Below the pieces are notes generated by a model. It saw only the letters and a list, made by a program, of their open reading frames with translations, did no database searches and was not told where the DNA came from. From assembly GCA_016868375.1 (NCBI GenBank), contig VGHA01000005.1:1-64000 (forward strand): a stretch of 64,000 nucleotides of DNA, given 5' to 3'. The stretch is from Betaproteobacteria bacterium (GTDB lineage Bacteria > Pseudomonadota > Gammaproteobacteria > Burkholderiales > Burkholderiaceae_E). The position numbers were made by a program, and so were the translations under genes. Below, one piece after another: positions 9,597 to 18,818 of this stretch. Numbering within the stretch: position 1 is the first letter of the stretch; each line of letters starts with the position of its first letter.

Positions 9597-10571
9597 ATGC
9601 ATCCGATGCTCAACACAGCGGTTCGGGCCGCTCGGCAGGCCGGCCGTATCATCAACCGGGCCAGCCTCGACCTTGACACGCTGGCGGTGGCCCGCAAACA
9701 GCGCAACGATTTCGTGACCGAAGTCGATCGCGCATCAGAAGAAGCCATCATCGAGGTACTTCGCACCGCGTACCCAAGTCATTCTATCCTCGCCGAAGAG
9801 TCAGGCCACGACCCCAAAGGCAACAAAGGGCATCCGCGCGAAGCCGAAAACATCTGGATCATCGATCCGCTGGATGGCACCACCAACTTCATCCACGGCT
9901 TTCCGCAGTACGCCGTGTCCATTGCGCTCATGCAGAAGGGCGTGGTCACCCAGGCTGTGGTGTACGACCCGTCGCGCGACGAACTGTTCACCGCCACCCG
10001 AGGGCGCGGCGCCTACCTGAACGGGCGGCGAATCCGGGTCTCCAAGCGCCTGCGGATCGAAGAGTCGCTGATTGGTACGGGCTTTCCCTTCCGAAAACTC
10101 GACATGCTCGATGGCTACCTCGCGATGATGCGGGTGGTGATGGAGCGCGCGGCGGGTCTGCGCCGGCCAGGCGCGGCAGCCCTGGACCTCGCCTATGTCG
10201 CAGCGGGGCGGCTCGACGGTTTCTTCGAGTTGGGGCTTGCGCCCTGGGATGCCGCGGCAGGAAGCCTGCTGATCACCGAAGCGGGCGGCATGGTGGGCAA
10301 CTTCGGCGCCGAAGGCGATTACCTGTTTTCCGAGCAGATCGTGGCCGGCACACCGAAGGTGTTTGCCAACCTGATCGCGCTGCTGCACCGCCACGTCGTT
10401 GCCGCCGAGGTAGCCGTGACGGCGGCAGCAGCCAAACCCGCGGCCACGGCGGCTGCAGCACCTGCCGCTGAGCGTCCAACCGACGATGCAAGGCGCGACC
10501 CCAACCGCCGCGCCATTCGACCGATTCGTAAGCGCGCCGACGCCGAATCAGGCGGCGGGCAAAGCGCCTAA
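9597..10571 (+). CDS. suhB: Inositol-1-monophosphatase family protein (SuhB type)
   Basis: Mg-dependent phosphatase family; SuhB proteins also act with the rRNA antitermination complex. Signature motifs are [10 protein letters not shown] (metal Glu), [15 protein letters not shown] (IMPase motif 1) and [20 protein letters not shown] (motif 2). At 324 residues it is ~55 longer than E. coli SuhB. The extra part is an Ala/Pro/Arg-rich tail after about residue 268. The final 24 bp overlap the convergent soxG gene. Assignment as SuhB rather than another IMPase relies on the trmJ neighbourhood. Confidence 0.88.
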   Translation: MHPMLNTAVRAARQAGRIINRASLDLDTLAVARKQRNDFVTEVDRASEEAIIEVLRTAYPSHSILAEESGHDPKGNKGHPREAENIWIIDPLDGTTNFIHGFPQYAVSIALMQKGVVTQAVVYDPSRDELFTATRGRGAYLNGRRIRVSKRLRIEESLIGTGFPFRKLDMLDGYLAMMRVVMERAAGLRRPGAAALDLAYVAAGRLDGFFELGLAPWDAAAGSLLITEAGGMVGNFGAEGDYLFSEQIVAGTPKVFANLIALLHRHVVAAEVAVTAAAAKPAATAAAAPAAERPTDDARRDPNRRAIRPIRKRADAESGGGQSA

Positions 10572-11129
10572 GCGAATCCACCACTGCCTGAACGACTCAA
10601 CCAGCGGTCGCTCCACCCGAAGCTCGATCAGGCGAAGCGTCGGGTCGGTGGTGGCGCCCTCAATGCCCGCATCAAACAGGACCGCTGCGAAGGGGCCGAA
10701 GCGGGTGGCGATACAGGCCCCATCAAGTACCTCGGTGCCCACCGGCCCAGCGCGTTCAAACAGGTCGCGCAATGCGGACTCAGGCCCGCTCAGTAAAAGC
10801 ACGCCCCACGCATCACTGATCACAGTCACCATGGCGTTCACGGCGGCGCATGCGAGGTTGAGCTGCTGCTGAATTGCATGCTCGTGATCAGCGGGGCCAT
10901 CGATCAGCCAGACACCAGGCGCAGTGGACCACCACCGTACCTTGCCCCCTGAATGAAGTTTCAGCGGCGCTGAGCGCCACGGAACGCCCAGCGCCTCGCC
11001 AATCCAGCGGCTGTCCGAGGCCGGGTTCATTCGCACCGACAGCAATGCCCGCGCGGCAGGCGTCTCGAGGCGAACTGTTCCACCTTCGCAGCGCACCGCA
11101 CGGCCGGCAAGCGCGTCGGATTCAGCCAC
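10548..11129 (-). CDS. soxG: Sarcosine oxidase subunit gamma
   Basis: Smallest-but-one chain of the heterotetrameric enzyme that demethylates sarcosine to glycine. The start is set at the GTG ending at 11129 ([17 protein letters not shown]), giving 193 residues. This overlaps the soxA stop by 8 bp; the longer open frame upstream only shadows soxA. Conserved gamma-chain features include [26 protein letters not shown] and the C-terminal [15 protein letters not shown]. It is the last gene of soxBDAG, and its end overlaps the SuhB tail. Confidence 0.88.
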   Translation of the reverse strand: MAESDALAGRAVRCEGGTVRLETPAARALLSVRMNPASDSRWIGEALGVPWRSAPLKLHSGGKVRWWSTAPGVWLIDGPADHEHAIQQQLNLACAAVNAMVTVISDAWGVLLLSGPESALRDLFERAGPVGTEVLDGACIATRFGPFAAVLFDAGIEGATTDPTLRLIELRVERPLVESFRQWWIRLGALPAA

Positions 11130-14100
11130 GCATCCTCCCACCCTGTGTGTCGTAAAAGATTGGAGCGACCACCCGCGCTGCGCGCAGCACAAGGCCTTTG
11201 ACCAGGGCCTCGGGCGGCACCGCATCGCCCGGTGCGCCCGCCTGCGGCAGACTGCCGCTGACACGAAGCGGCTGCGACTGCGTCACCTGCAAGGTTTCAC
11301 CGATTTTCGCGCGACCGTCCTCGATCAGGGCCAGTGCGATGGGGCGGCCTGCAGCCTCGCTCTGTACGCTTGCGGTCACCAGTCCAATGGACCGACACTG
11401 CCCTGCAACCAGCCGTGCCTTGCTGGCCAACACCTGAGCGCCCTCCTCGAAGGGTCGACCTTCGTCCAGGCACTCCAGGCCCACCAGCTGCCGACGGCCC
11501 GCTGGCATCAACCGATCACGCTCCAGCGAGCGGCGACCAATAAACTCGGGCTTGTCCCAGTGCACCGCCCAGCCCATGCCGAGGTCCTCGGGGTTGGTGT
11601 CGCCATCGACTTCGTGACCCAATGAGATGAATCCCTTTTCAATGCGCAGTACGTGGTTGGCTTCCGAGCCCACCGGCTCAATGCCGAGATCGGCACCGGC
11701 CGCCATGACCGCTTTCCACAACGCAAGGCCGCGCGAGGCGGGCACGCAGATTTCGTAGCTGAGTTCGCCGGTAAAGCTCACCCGGAAAACGCGCGCGTCG
11801 ATGCCGGCCACGGTGAATGACTGCCAGCGCATGAAGCCGAAAGTCGCTGCGGATAAGCCTGCCCGAGCATTGGGTTCGAGCAGCCTCGAGAAAAGCTCGC
11901 GCGCCCGTGGTCCGCAGATGACGATATCGGCCCAGTGCGATCCGACCGGTTCGATCATGACCTGAAGCCGCCCGCCAAACAGCCATTGACGCGCGTACTC
12001 GAGCCAGCTCGCCATTGCATCCGCATTGCCGGCGGTACTGCTCAGCCAATACCGCGCTGTATCCAGCCGGAACACCGTGCCATCGTCAAAAATGCGGCCA
12101 TCGTCCCGCAAGGCAAGCGCATAACGGCCGCGCCCCGGCAGCAGATCAGAGACCCGGCAGGCGAGCACATGCTCAAGAAACGCCGCCGTATCCGGCCCGC
12201 CAATTTCGAACTTGCCTAGTGGCGTGCTGTCATACACACCTACTGCCTGACGAACCGCGCGGCACTCGCGGCGAACCGCGTCATCCATGGATTCGCCAGC
12301 GCGCGGGTAATAGCCTGGCCGTCTCCAGTTGGCGCCCGATTCATAGAGCACCGCACCGTGGTCGCGATGCCAACCCGTGACCGGCGTCTCGCGCGTGGGC
12401 CGAATCAGCGGCCCGGGATCACTGCCCGCCAGCGTTCCGAACGCGACCGGCGCGAAGGGCGGTCGGGCGCGGGTGGGTGGTAACGATTCAGGATCACGGC
12501 CCTCGAGTTCGGCAAGGCGCAGAAGGCCATCGACCCCTGCCGACCGGCCCTGATCGGGCCCCATGCCAAGCGTGGTGTAGCGCTTAAGCAGTTCGGTTGC
12601 CGTGTAGCCCTCGCGCGCGGCCAGCATGATGTCGGACACGGTGACATCGCCGGCCAGGTCAACAAACACCCGGTCGGGTGCAAGCGCCGCCTGCGCCGCG
12701 CGATTCGAATGGGTAGGCGACGAGGGCCTGGCTGTCGGTGGCGTTGCGGCGGACGGGCTGCCAGCCAGCCGCTGAAGGAGCGTATCGGCCGCCTGCCGAC
12801 CGCTCGCGACGCAGTCATCGGTGGACACTGCCCCGGCCGCCGCGCCGGCCAGCACCGGCGTCTGCTCACTTGCTTCGCCACGAAGCGCATCCCGCGTGCG
12901 GTCATACCGGGCAACGCCCCCGGCCTGAACATAGAGTTGCAGCGCGGGGTTCCATCCCCCTGATATCGCCAGGCAGTCGCAGGGCAACATCTCAGTGGAT
13001 CCCCCGGCATTCACCGCCACCTCAGACAGGCCATGCCGCCCGCCCCGCGCCCGCAGCAAGTGGCCTTCGATCAGTGCAACGCCACGACTGCGCGCGGCCT
13101 CAACGAGCGAGGCTGGCGCTGCCGCGAGCGTCGGCGATACGATGGCCAAGACCGTCATCCCGGCATCCTGCGCCTCCCAGGCGAGCGACCAGTCGGTAGC
13201 GTCCCGCGTGGCAAGCACCATCTGCCGACCCGGGGCCACCGCGTGACGATGCAGCGCGGATCGCACCGCACTGGCCATCATCACACCCGGCACATCATTG
13301 TTTTCGAATGGCAGACCGCGCTCGAAGGCACCGGTGGCGAGGCACACCGCCTTGACCCGCATCATCCACAGGCACTCTCGCGCCCAGCCATCGCGCTCCA
13401 GCGCAAGCGCCTGGCCATGATCATGCAGACCCAATACCACCGTGCTGCGCAATCGACGCAGAGTCGGTTCAGCACCCCAGCGATCGGCCTCGCGACGAAT
13501 CGCATCGATCGCCGCACGATCAGCGCTCTCAGCGCTCGCGCCCAGGATCCCGCCAGGGCGGCTGCGGTCATCGGCCCAGATGACGGAGCACCCTGCAGCA
13601 AGCAGCCGCGCCACGGCTGCCGACCCGGCTGGGCCTGCGCCCACCACCAGCACATCGGCCTGCGCATGACGTCGCTCGACCACGGGGCCACCGGCACGGC
13701 GCGGCGCGCGCCCCAACCCGGCGGCTCGCCGGATCAGCGATTCATAGAGCGGCCAGGCGCGACCGGGCCACTTGAAGGTCTTGTAGTAAAACCCCGCCGG
13801 GAGCAGCGCGTGCAGCCAGTTGGCGAGCGCCCCCACGTCCCACTCGATGTTGGGCCAGCCGTGCATGCCGCGCGCCACGAGCCCCTCGGCCAATGGTGCC
13901 CGCGTGGCAAGCAGATTGGGTTCTTCCCAGGGCTCGAGCAGCTGCACAAACGCGTTCGGGTCATCCCAGCCCTCAGCGCGTAGGCCCCGACGCCGATGCA
14001 GCTTGAAGCTGCGCGCCACGGTGCGAATGCCGTTGGCGAGCAGGGCCGAGGCCAGCGTATCGCCCTCGAAGCCCTGGAGCACCCGGTCATCGAACCTGAA

Positions 14101-14169
14101 TTGAAGCGGCCGCGACCGATCAATATCGGTACCGCCCTGATTCAGCCTGAAGCATCCGCCCTCCATCAT
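11122..14169 (-). CDS. soxA: Sarcosine oxidase subunit alpha
   Basis: Large chain of tetrameric sarcosine oxidase: it binds NAD and folate and passes the methyl carbon to tetrahydrofolate. The chosen ATG ends at 14169, overlaps the soxD stop as ATGA and gives 1015 residues. The N-terminal ~100 residues fit the family (GDTLASALLANGIRT, ARSFKLHRRRG, AGFYYKTFKWP). A dinucleotide fold follows (VLVVGAGPAGSAAVARLLAAG). The C-terminal ~400 residues are GcvT-like aminomethyltransferase (YDSTPLGKFEIGGPDTAAFLE, SFTGELSYEI, DLGMGWAVHW). Order and overlaps match known sox operons. Confidence 0.95.
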   Translation of the reverse strand: MMEGGCFRLNQGGTDIDRSRPLQFRFDDRVLQGFEGDTLASALLANGIRTVARSFKLHRRRGLRAEGWDDPNAFVQLLEPWEEPNLLATRAPLAEGLVARGMHGWPNIEWDVGALANWLHALLPAGFYYKTFKWPGRAWPLYESLIRRAAGLGRAPRRAGGPVVERRHAQADVLVVGAGPAGSAAVARLLAAGCSVIWADDRSRPGGILGASAESADRAAIDAIRREADRWGAEPTLRRLRSTVVLGLHDHGQALALERDGWARECLWMMRVKAVCLATGAFERGLPFENNDVPGVMMASAVRSALHRHAVAPGRQMVLATRDATDWSLAWEAQDAGMTVLAIVSPTLAAAPASLVEAARSRGVALIEGHLLRARGGRHGLSEVAVNAGGSTEMLPCDCLAISGGWNPALQLYVQAGGVARYDRTRDALRGEASEQTPVLAGAAAGAVSTDDCVASGRQAADTLLQRLAGSPSAATPPTARPSSPTHSNRAAQAALAPDRVFVDLAGDVTVSDIMLAAREGYTATELLKRYTTLGMGPDQGRSAGVDGLLRLAELEGRDPESLPPTRARPPFAPVAFGTLAGSDPGPLIRPTRETPVTGWHRDHGAVLYESGANWRRPGYYPRAGESMDDAVRRECRAVRQAVGVYDSTPLGKFEIGGPDTAAFLEHVLACRVSDLLPGRGRYALALRDDGRIFDDGTVFRLDTARYWLSSTAGNADAMASWLEYARQWLFGGRLQVMIEPVGSHWADIVICGPRARELFSRLLEPNARAGLSAATFGFMRWQSFTVAGIDARVFRVSFTGELSYEICVPASRGLALWKAVMAAGADLGIEPVGSEANHVLRIEKGFISLGHEVDGDTNPEDLGMGWAVHWDKPEFIGRRSLERDRLMPAGRRQLVGLECLDEGRPFEEGAQVLASKARLVAGQCRSIGLVTASVQSEAAGRPIALALIEDGRAKIGETLQVTQSQPLRVSGSLPQAGAPGDAVPPEALVKGLVLRAARVVAPIFYDTQGGRMRG

Positions 14170-14429
14170 TGGGGCGCTCCGGCAAACCGGATCGCGCCCA
14201 CCTGATGCGTCACGGTGTTGCGCTCGACCAGCAACCACTGGCGGCATCCGGATGCATGCCACCAGAGCTCGACACTCCATCCCGCAGGGTTGCTGCGCTG
14301 GTAAAGCACCTCCGCCCAGGCCGCTTCATCCAGCTCAGCAGGATTAGCCGGGCGTGCCGTTGCATCACCGGCGCACTGAAACTCGGTTTCCGGACGATCG
14401 CCGCAAAAGGGGCATTGAAGTCTGAGCAT
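14166..14429 (-). CDS. soxD: Sarcosine oxidase subunit delta (zinc-binding)
   Basis: Small 87-residue chain that binds zinc in the sarcosine oxidase complex. The start ending at 14429 (MLRLQCPFCGDRPETEF) matches the family N-terminus; a TTG at 14450 could add seven residues. Zinc ligands are visible as CPFCG near the N-terminus and HASGCRQWL in the second half. Its stop overlaps the soxA start (ATGA). The gene lies 17 bp after soxB. Confidence 0.92.
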   Translation of the reverse strand: MLRLQCPFCGDRPETEFQCAGDATARPANPAELDEAAWAEVLYQRSNPAGWSVELWWHASGCRQWLLVERNTVTHQVGAIRFAGAPQ

Positions 14430-14446
14430 CGTATGACGCGAGTCGG

Positions 14447-15691
14447 TCAAAAGCGGTTCGAGGCGCTGGCTGTTTCAAACAGCAGGCGTCCCGTGCGAAA
14501 GCGCGCCAGTGAAAACGGGCGGATCCAGTCATCGGGTTCGTCCGTTGCGATCAGGCGCGCGAAACTGCGCCCGCCAGCAGGAATTGATTTGAAGCCACCC
14601 GACCCCCATCCCGTGCTGACGAACAGTCCCTTGACCGGCGTATCGGACACGATGGGGGTGGTGTCGATCGACAGGTCAATTGCGCCCGCCCACTGGCGGA
14701 GCAGCTTGATCCTTGCAAACGAAGGAAAGAGTTCAAGCATCGAGGCCACCGTGTCGAGCACCACCTGCGGCGTTCCCCGCTGGGCGTACGACCCATAGCC
14801 GTCGGCCCCGCCGCCAATCACAAGTTCGCCTTTGTCGGACTGGCTGAGATACACCGCGAGCGCTGGGGCGGTAACAACCACATCGAGAACAGGCTTAAGC
14901 GGCTCGGATACGAACGCCTGCAGCGCGACGGTTTCAATGGGAAGCTTGAGACCGGCCAGCGCAGCGAGCCGGCCCGAATTGCCGGCGACCGCGAGACCGA
15001 CGCGCGAGGTCACGATATTGCCTCGCGAAGTACGAACGCCGCGAACCCCGCCCTCGGCACAATCAATGCCCGTGACTTCGCAGCCCTCGACAATGTCCAC
15101 GCCGGCATCGCTGGCCGCGCGCGCGTAGCCCCAGGCCACCGCATCATGACGCACCGTACCGGCACGTCCCTGCCAGGCCCCGCCCAGAATCGGCAGCCGC
15201 ATGGCCGGATCGCGGTTGAGCATCGGCAGCATTCGATAGCACTGATCGACGGTCAGCAGCTCATAGTCGGCCCCCACCATGCGCATCGTGTGCAGGCGCC
15301 GCCTGGAGTCGCGCAGCTTGCCCCAGGTTTGCAGCAGTTCGATCTGCCCCCGGTGGCTCACCATCAGGTTGAAGTCGAGCCGCGCCGACAGGTCGGTCCA
15401 GAGCCTGAGGTTTTCGTCCTGAAACCGGATGGCCTGCTCGCGAAGATAATTCGAGCGAATGACCGTGGTGTTTCGGCCAGTGTTGCCCGACCCGATCCAG
15501 CCCCGCTCAAGCACCGCCACCCGCAGGCCGTGTTCGCGTGCGAGATGCCAGGCGGTAGCAAGTCCGTGCCCCCCACCGCCCACCATGACCGCGTCATAAA
15601 CCGGCGACGGCTCGGCCGCCTTCCAGGCGCGCGGCCACCCCGAATGGCCACGCAGGGCTTGGCTGATCAGATTGAAGATCGAGTAACGCAT
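14447..15691 (-). CDS. soxB: Sarcosine oxidase subunit beta
   Basis: Flavoprotein chain that oxidises sarcosine. It holds noncovalent FAD and, in this family, covalent FMN at the alpha/beta interface. The start at 15691 (MRYSIFNLISQALRG) gives 414 residues. The frame stays open further upstream but would then run antisense through the ABC binding protein, so it is cut here. FAD site GGGGHGLATAWHL begins at residue 38. GTVRHDAVAWGYARAA contains the His of the flavin-link region, and GWGSGGFKSIPAGG ends the FAD domain. It heads the minus-strand soxBDAG unit. Confidence 0.95.
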   Translation of the reverse strand: MRYSIFNLISQALRGHSGWPRAWKAAEPSPVYDAVMVGGGGHGLATAWHLAREHGLRVAVLERGWIGSGNTGRNTTVIRSNYLREQAIRFQDENLRLWTDLSARLDFNLMVSHRGQIELLQTWGKLRDSRRRLHTMRMVGADYELLTVDQCYRMLPMLNRDPAMRLPILGGAWQGRAGTVRHDAVAWGYARAASDAGVDIVEGCEVTGIDCAEGGVRGVRTSRGNIVTSRVGLAVAGNSGRLAALAGLKLPIETVALQAFVSEPLKPVLDVVVTAPALAVYLSQSDKGELVIGGGADGYGSYAQRGTPQVVLDTVASMLELFPSFARIKLLRQWAGAIDLSIDTTPIVSDTPVKGLFVSTGWGSGGFKSIPAGGRSFARLIATDEPDDWIRPFSLARFRTGRLLFETASASNRF

Positions 15692-15799
15692 CGCGCCGCA
15701 GTGTAGCCGCAGATCCCCGTGGCGGATGCGCGCATGGCTGGCGGGGTGAGGGTTTGCTGCTAACATCCCGCGACTCAACTTACCGACGAGGTTCCCCTT

Positions 15800-16594
15800 A
15801 TGAAAGCCTTCCGGATTCTGGTCGCGCTTGCCGCCACCAGCCTCGCATTGTTTTCCGCGCCCAGTCAGGCGCAGGCGCCGGGCAAGTCGCGGCTGCAGAC
15901 CGTGCTCGAGCGCGGCACGGTGCGCGTGGGCACCACCGGCGATTTCAACCCGATGTCCATTCGCGACCCGGCCACCAACAGCTATCGCGGCTTCGACATC
16001 GAAGCCATGGAGCAGTTCGCCAAGGACCTGGGCGTGAAAATCGAATGGGTCCCGGCAGAGTGGGCCACGCTGGTGGCGGGCATTACCGCTAACCGTTATG
16101 ACATCTTCTCGGGCGCGTCGCTCAACATGGCGCGGGCCAAAACCGTTGCGTTCTCCGACCCCTACACCGAGGCGGGCACAGTGCCGCTGGTGCAGAAGTC
16201 TGACGCAGCCAAGTACAAGGGCTGGGCAGATCTGAACCAGTCGGGCACGGTGGTGGCAGTCCTGCTTGGCACCGTGTTTGAAGAGCAGGCCAAGGCCCAC
16301 TTCCCGCAGGCCCGGGTGCGCTCGGTTGAGAAGCCCGCCACCGGCTACCAAGAAGTTCTGGCGGGCCGCGCGCAAGCCACCATCACCAGCAACGTCGAAG
16401 CGGCCACGCTGGTCAAGCAGTTCCCGAATCTGACGATCGTGGGCGGCGCCGAGCTGCGCAACAAGCGTCCGTTTGCATATCCGCTGCCGCAGGGCGATGC
16501 GGTGTGGACCACCTACGTGAACAACTGGATCGCACTCAAGAAGTCCGAGGGCTTTTTCAAGGCTCTTGAAGCCAAGTGGCTCGGCGGGCAGTAA
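15800..16594 (+). CDS. Polar amino-acid-type ABC transporter, periplasmic binding protein
   Basis: Family 3 solute-binding protein that captures a small polar ligand in the periplasm. The 264-residue chain starts with a signal peptide ending near SQAQA (residues 22-26). The SBP_bac_3 core follows (VLERGTVRVGTTGDFNPM, GFDIEAMEQFAKDLGVKIE, SGASLNMARAKTVAFSDPY). The ligand is unknown. The permease gene overlaps its 3' end, but no ATPase gene is adjacent. Divergent placement from soxB across 108 bp makes sarcosine or a related amine a possible ligand (inference). Confidence 0.88.
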   Translation: MKAFRILVALAATSLALFSAPSQAQAPGKSRLQTVLERGTVRVGTTGDFNPMSIRDPATNSYRGFDIEAMEQFAKDLGVKIEWVPAEWATLVAGITANRYDIFSGASLNMARAKTVAFSDPYTEAGTVPLVQKSDAAKYKGWADLNQSGTVVAVLLGTVFEEQAKAHFPQARVRSVEKPATGYQEVLAGRAQATITSNVEAATLVKQFPNLTIVGGAELRNKRPFAYPLPQGDAVWTTYVNNWIALKKSEGFFKALEAKWLGGQ

Positions 16595-17343
16595 TCCTCG
16601 CCAGCTGCGCAGTCCTGCCGCTTCTTCTGCTGGCAGGCTGCGCATCCAACTCTGGGGGCTACACCTGGGGTTGGTACATCTTCAATCCGTTGTCGGCCAA
16701 AGGACTGGGCAACATCCAGTTCATGGCCGCCGGATTGGGTCTTACCGTGGCGCTGGCCGTCTGCGCCATCGTGCTGTCGGTGGCCATCGGTGTCACGATG
16801 GCCCTGGCAGGCATGTCATCGTCGCGACTGCTTCGAGGCAGCGCGCGAACCTACGTCGAGTGCCTGCGGTCCATTCCGCTGCTGGTCCTGCTGTTGTGGG
16901 TTTATTACGGCTTGCCTGTCATCACCGGCTTGCAGTTCACTGCTTTCACCGCAGGCGTGTTGTCGCTCGCACTGTCTGATTCCGCATTCGAAGCCGAAGT
17001 TTTCAGGGCTGGCATCCAGTCGGTGGCCAAGGGCCAGCGCGAGGCAGCGCGGTCGCTGGGGCTATCCAGTTGGAACACCTTTCGGCTGGTGGTGTTTCCC
17101 CAGGCAATTCGCACCATTCTTCCGGCACTTGGCAACCAGTTTGTCTACGTTCTCAAGATGAGCTCGCTGGTGTCGGTAATCGGGCTGCAGGAACTGACCC
17201 GCCGGGCCAACGAACTCAATGTCACCGAATATCGACCGCTCGAGATCTACACGATGCTGGTGCTCGAATATCTGGTGCTGATACTGATCACCTCCTGGGG
17301 CGTGCGCGCGCTTGAGCGCCGGATGTCGCGCCACCAGCACTGA
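16576..17343 (+). CDS. Polar amino-acid-type ABC transporter permease
   Basis: Inner-membrane permease of the HisM/GlnP class, 255 residues. It starts at a GTG overlapping the binding-protein gene by 19 bp. After a hydrophobic N-terminus with a lipobox-like LLLAGCAS stretch (residues 18-25) it has about five membrane spans. The EAA loop EAARSLGLSSWNTFRLVVFPQA contacts an ATPase. No ATP-binding gene lies nearby, so it must share one encoded elsewhere. The nearest in this window is at 56499, in a different operon with its own permeases. Confidence 0.87.
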   Translation: MARRAVILASCAVLPLLLLAGCASNSGGYTWGWYIFNPLSAKGLGNIQFMAAGLGLTVALAVCAIVLSVAIGVTMALAGMSSSRLLRGSARTYVECLRSIPLLVLLLWVYYGLPVITGLQFTAFTAGVLSLALSDSAFEAEVFRAGIQSVAKGQREAARSLGLSSWNTFRLVVFPQAIRTILPALGNQFVYVLKMSSLVSVIGLQELTRRANELNVTEYRPLEIYTMLVLEYLVLILITSWGVRALERRMSRHQH

Positions 17344-17374
17344 GTCACCGAGCAGCCAGCCAGGGTCGATCGAG

Positions 17375-18160
17375 ATGCAGCTTGCCCTTAGCACCTCAGC
17401 GCAAGTCGAACACTACCTGCAGCGTTCGAAGTCGATCGTCATTCCGTTAGGCTCCACCGAGCAACACGGGCCGATCGGCCTGATTGGCACCGACACCTTG
17501 TGCGCGCAAACCATCGCCGCGCGCCTGGGCGCGCATCGCGGAGTGTTGGTTGCGCCTGCGTTGTCGCTCACGGTCGCGCAGTTCAATCGTGGCTTTGCCG
17601 GAACCCTCACGGTTCGCGCGAGCACCCTGCTTGCGCTGATTCTCGATGTCCTGCACTCGCTGGCAGACCAGGGGTTCCAGCGAATCTATCTGCTCAATGG
17701 GCACGGCGCCAACATCGCAGTGGCGCGCGCCGCCTGTCAGGATTTTTATCTGGAACGCGGGCGAATGGCGGGCGCAGTCCCCCATTGCCGACTGCGCAGC
17801 TGGTGGGAGTATCCCGAGGTTGATCGACTGCGACGCGCCTGGTACGGATCGCTCGAGGGGTTGCACGCCACACCCAGTGAAGTGGCCATCGTGATGGCCG
17901 CCGAACCCGAGCACAGCGCGCGCGCAAGGCGGGAAGGCGAAGCGCTCGCGGCCGATGCGCCCGCCCCGCTGAGCGCAGCGTTTCTGCGCGACCACGGCGG
18001 CGACAACCACTTTGACGCGGCCTCTCATCGGGCCGCATTTCCGGATGGCCGTGTTGGCTCGCACTCGATCCTTGCTACCCGCGAACACGGCGAGGCACTG
18101 ATTGCCGCGGCGGTGGCTGATGCGGCACGCGATCTGGCGGCCTTCGAAGCGGAGCAATGA
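17375..18160 (+). CDS. Creatininase-family amidohydrolase
   Basis: Metal-dependent amidohydrolase superfamily that includes creatinine amidohydrolase, FAPy deformylase and MftE. The start at 17375 gives 261 residues; 31 bp separate it from the permease. Metal-site pattern: GSTEQHGPIGLIGTDT supplies Glu29, His31 and Asp40, then LNGHGANI and GLHATPSEVA supply the later His/Glu. The substrate cannot be assigned. Creatininase activity fits with nearby sarcosine oxidase, but no creatinase gene is present. It leads a five-gene operon with overlaps or short gaps. Confidence 0.82.
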   Translation: MQLALSTSAQVEHYLQRSKSIVIPLGSTEQHGPIGLIGTDTLCAQTIAARLGAHRGVLVAPALSLTVAQFNRGFAGTLTVRASTLLALILDVLHSLADQGFQRIYLLNGHGANIAVARAACQDFYLERGRMAGAVPHCRLRSWWEYPEVDRLRRAWYGSLEGLHATPSEVAIVMAAEPEHSARARREGEALAADAPAPLSAAFLRDHGGDNHFDAASHRAAFPDGRVGSHSILATREHGEALIAAAVADAARDLAAFEAEQ

Positions 18161-18161
18161 G

Positions 18162-18818
18162 ATGCTGATCCTGTACGGTGTGCCGGTGTCCACCTTCACC
18201 ACCAAGGTTCGCATCGCGTTGCATGCGAAGGGCGTCGACTTTTTCGAACAGCCCCCGCCTGGCGGTTATCGATCTGACACATGGCGGGCGATCATCCCCA
18301 CCGGTACCATCCCCGCCATTGACCATGATGGTTTCATGCTGGCTGAATCGGAAGCGATCATCGAATACGTGGACGAGGCCTTGACCGGCCCGCCGCTACT
18401 ACCCGGCGATGCGCAGACGCGCGCCCGCGCCCGGATGCTCGCTCGCGTTCATGATCTTGCGGTCGAGCCCGCCATTCGTGCGCTGTTTCCCCTGATTCGT
18501 GACCCGGCCAAGCGCGATGCGCTGCCCGCACTGGACAATGCGCTGCAGGACCGTCTGGCTCAACTCGAGCGCCTGCGCGGTGCTGATGCGGCCTGGATGG
18601 CTGGCCCCGATTTCAGCACTGCTGACTGTGGCTTCGCGGTGTCCCTTCCCCTGGCGCGAAGGCTGCTCGAGGCCCTGGGTCGACCGCTTGCGATGCCCGC
18701 CTCTCTTGAAGGCTGGCTCGAGCGCAGCACACACCATGCTGCCGTGGCCGCGGGGCTCGCGCCATGGCGCCCGGCCACTGAAGCCTGGCTTGCCCAGGCC
18801 ATGGGAGCGCAATCGTGA
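18162..18818 (+). CDS. Glutathione S-transferase family protein
   Basis: 218-residue cytosolic GST-fold protein. The thioredoxin-like N-domain begins MLILYGVPVSTFTTKVRIAL and has the cis-Pro loop (TIPAID) and the glutathione-binding ESEAIIEYVDE. A helical C-domain follows. It starts one base after the creatininase-like stop, and its stop overlaps the next start as GTGA. Within a catabolic operon it may cleave a thioether or isomerise an intermediate rather than detoxify; this is inference. Confidence 0.86.
   Translation: MLILYGVPVSTFTTKVRIALHAKGVDFFEQPPPGGYRSDTWRAIIPTGTIPAIDHDGFMLAESEAIIEYVDEALTGPPLLPGDAQTRARARMLARVHDLAVEPAIRALFPLIRDPAKRDALPALDNALQDRLAQLERLRGADAAWMAGPDFSTADCGFAVSLPLARRLLEALGRPLAMPASLEGWLERSTHHAAVAAGLAPWRPATEAWLAQAMGAQS

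Noticed and set aside
13033-13983. 316-codon plus-strand open frame opposite soxA
   Set aside because: No recognisable motif and antisense to the conserved alpha-chain flavin region.
15692-16645. Upstream extension of the soxB frame to 732 codons
   Set aside because: The added residues are antisense to the ABC binding-protein gene and are not sarcosine-oxidase-like.
17375-18160. A complete creatinine degradation pathway in the window
   Set aside because: No creatinase gene is present and creatininase-family members have several other roles; kept only as a low-interest hypothesis.
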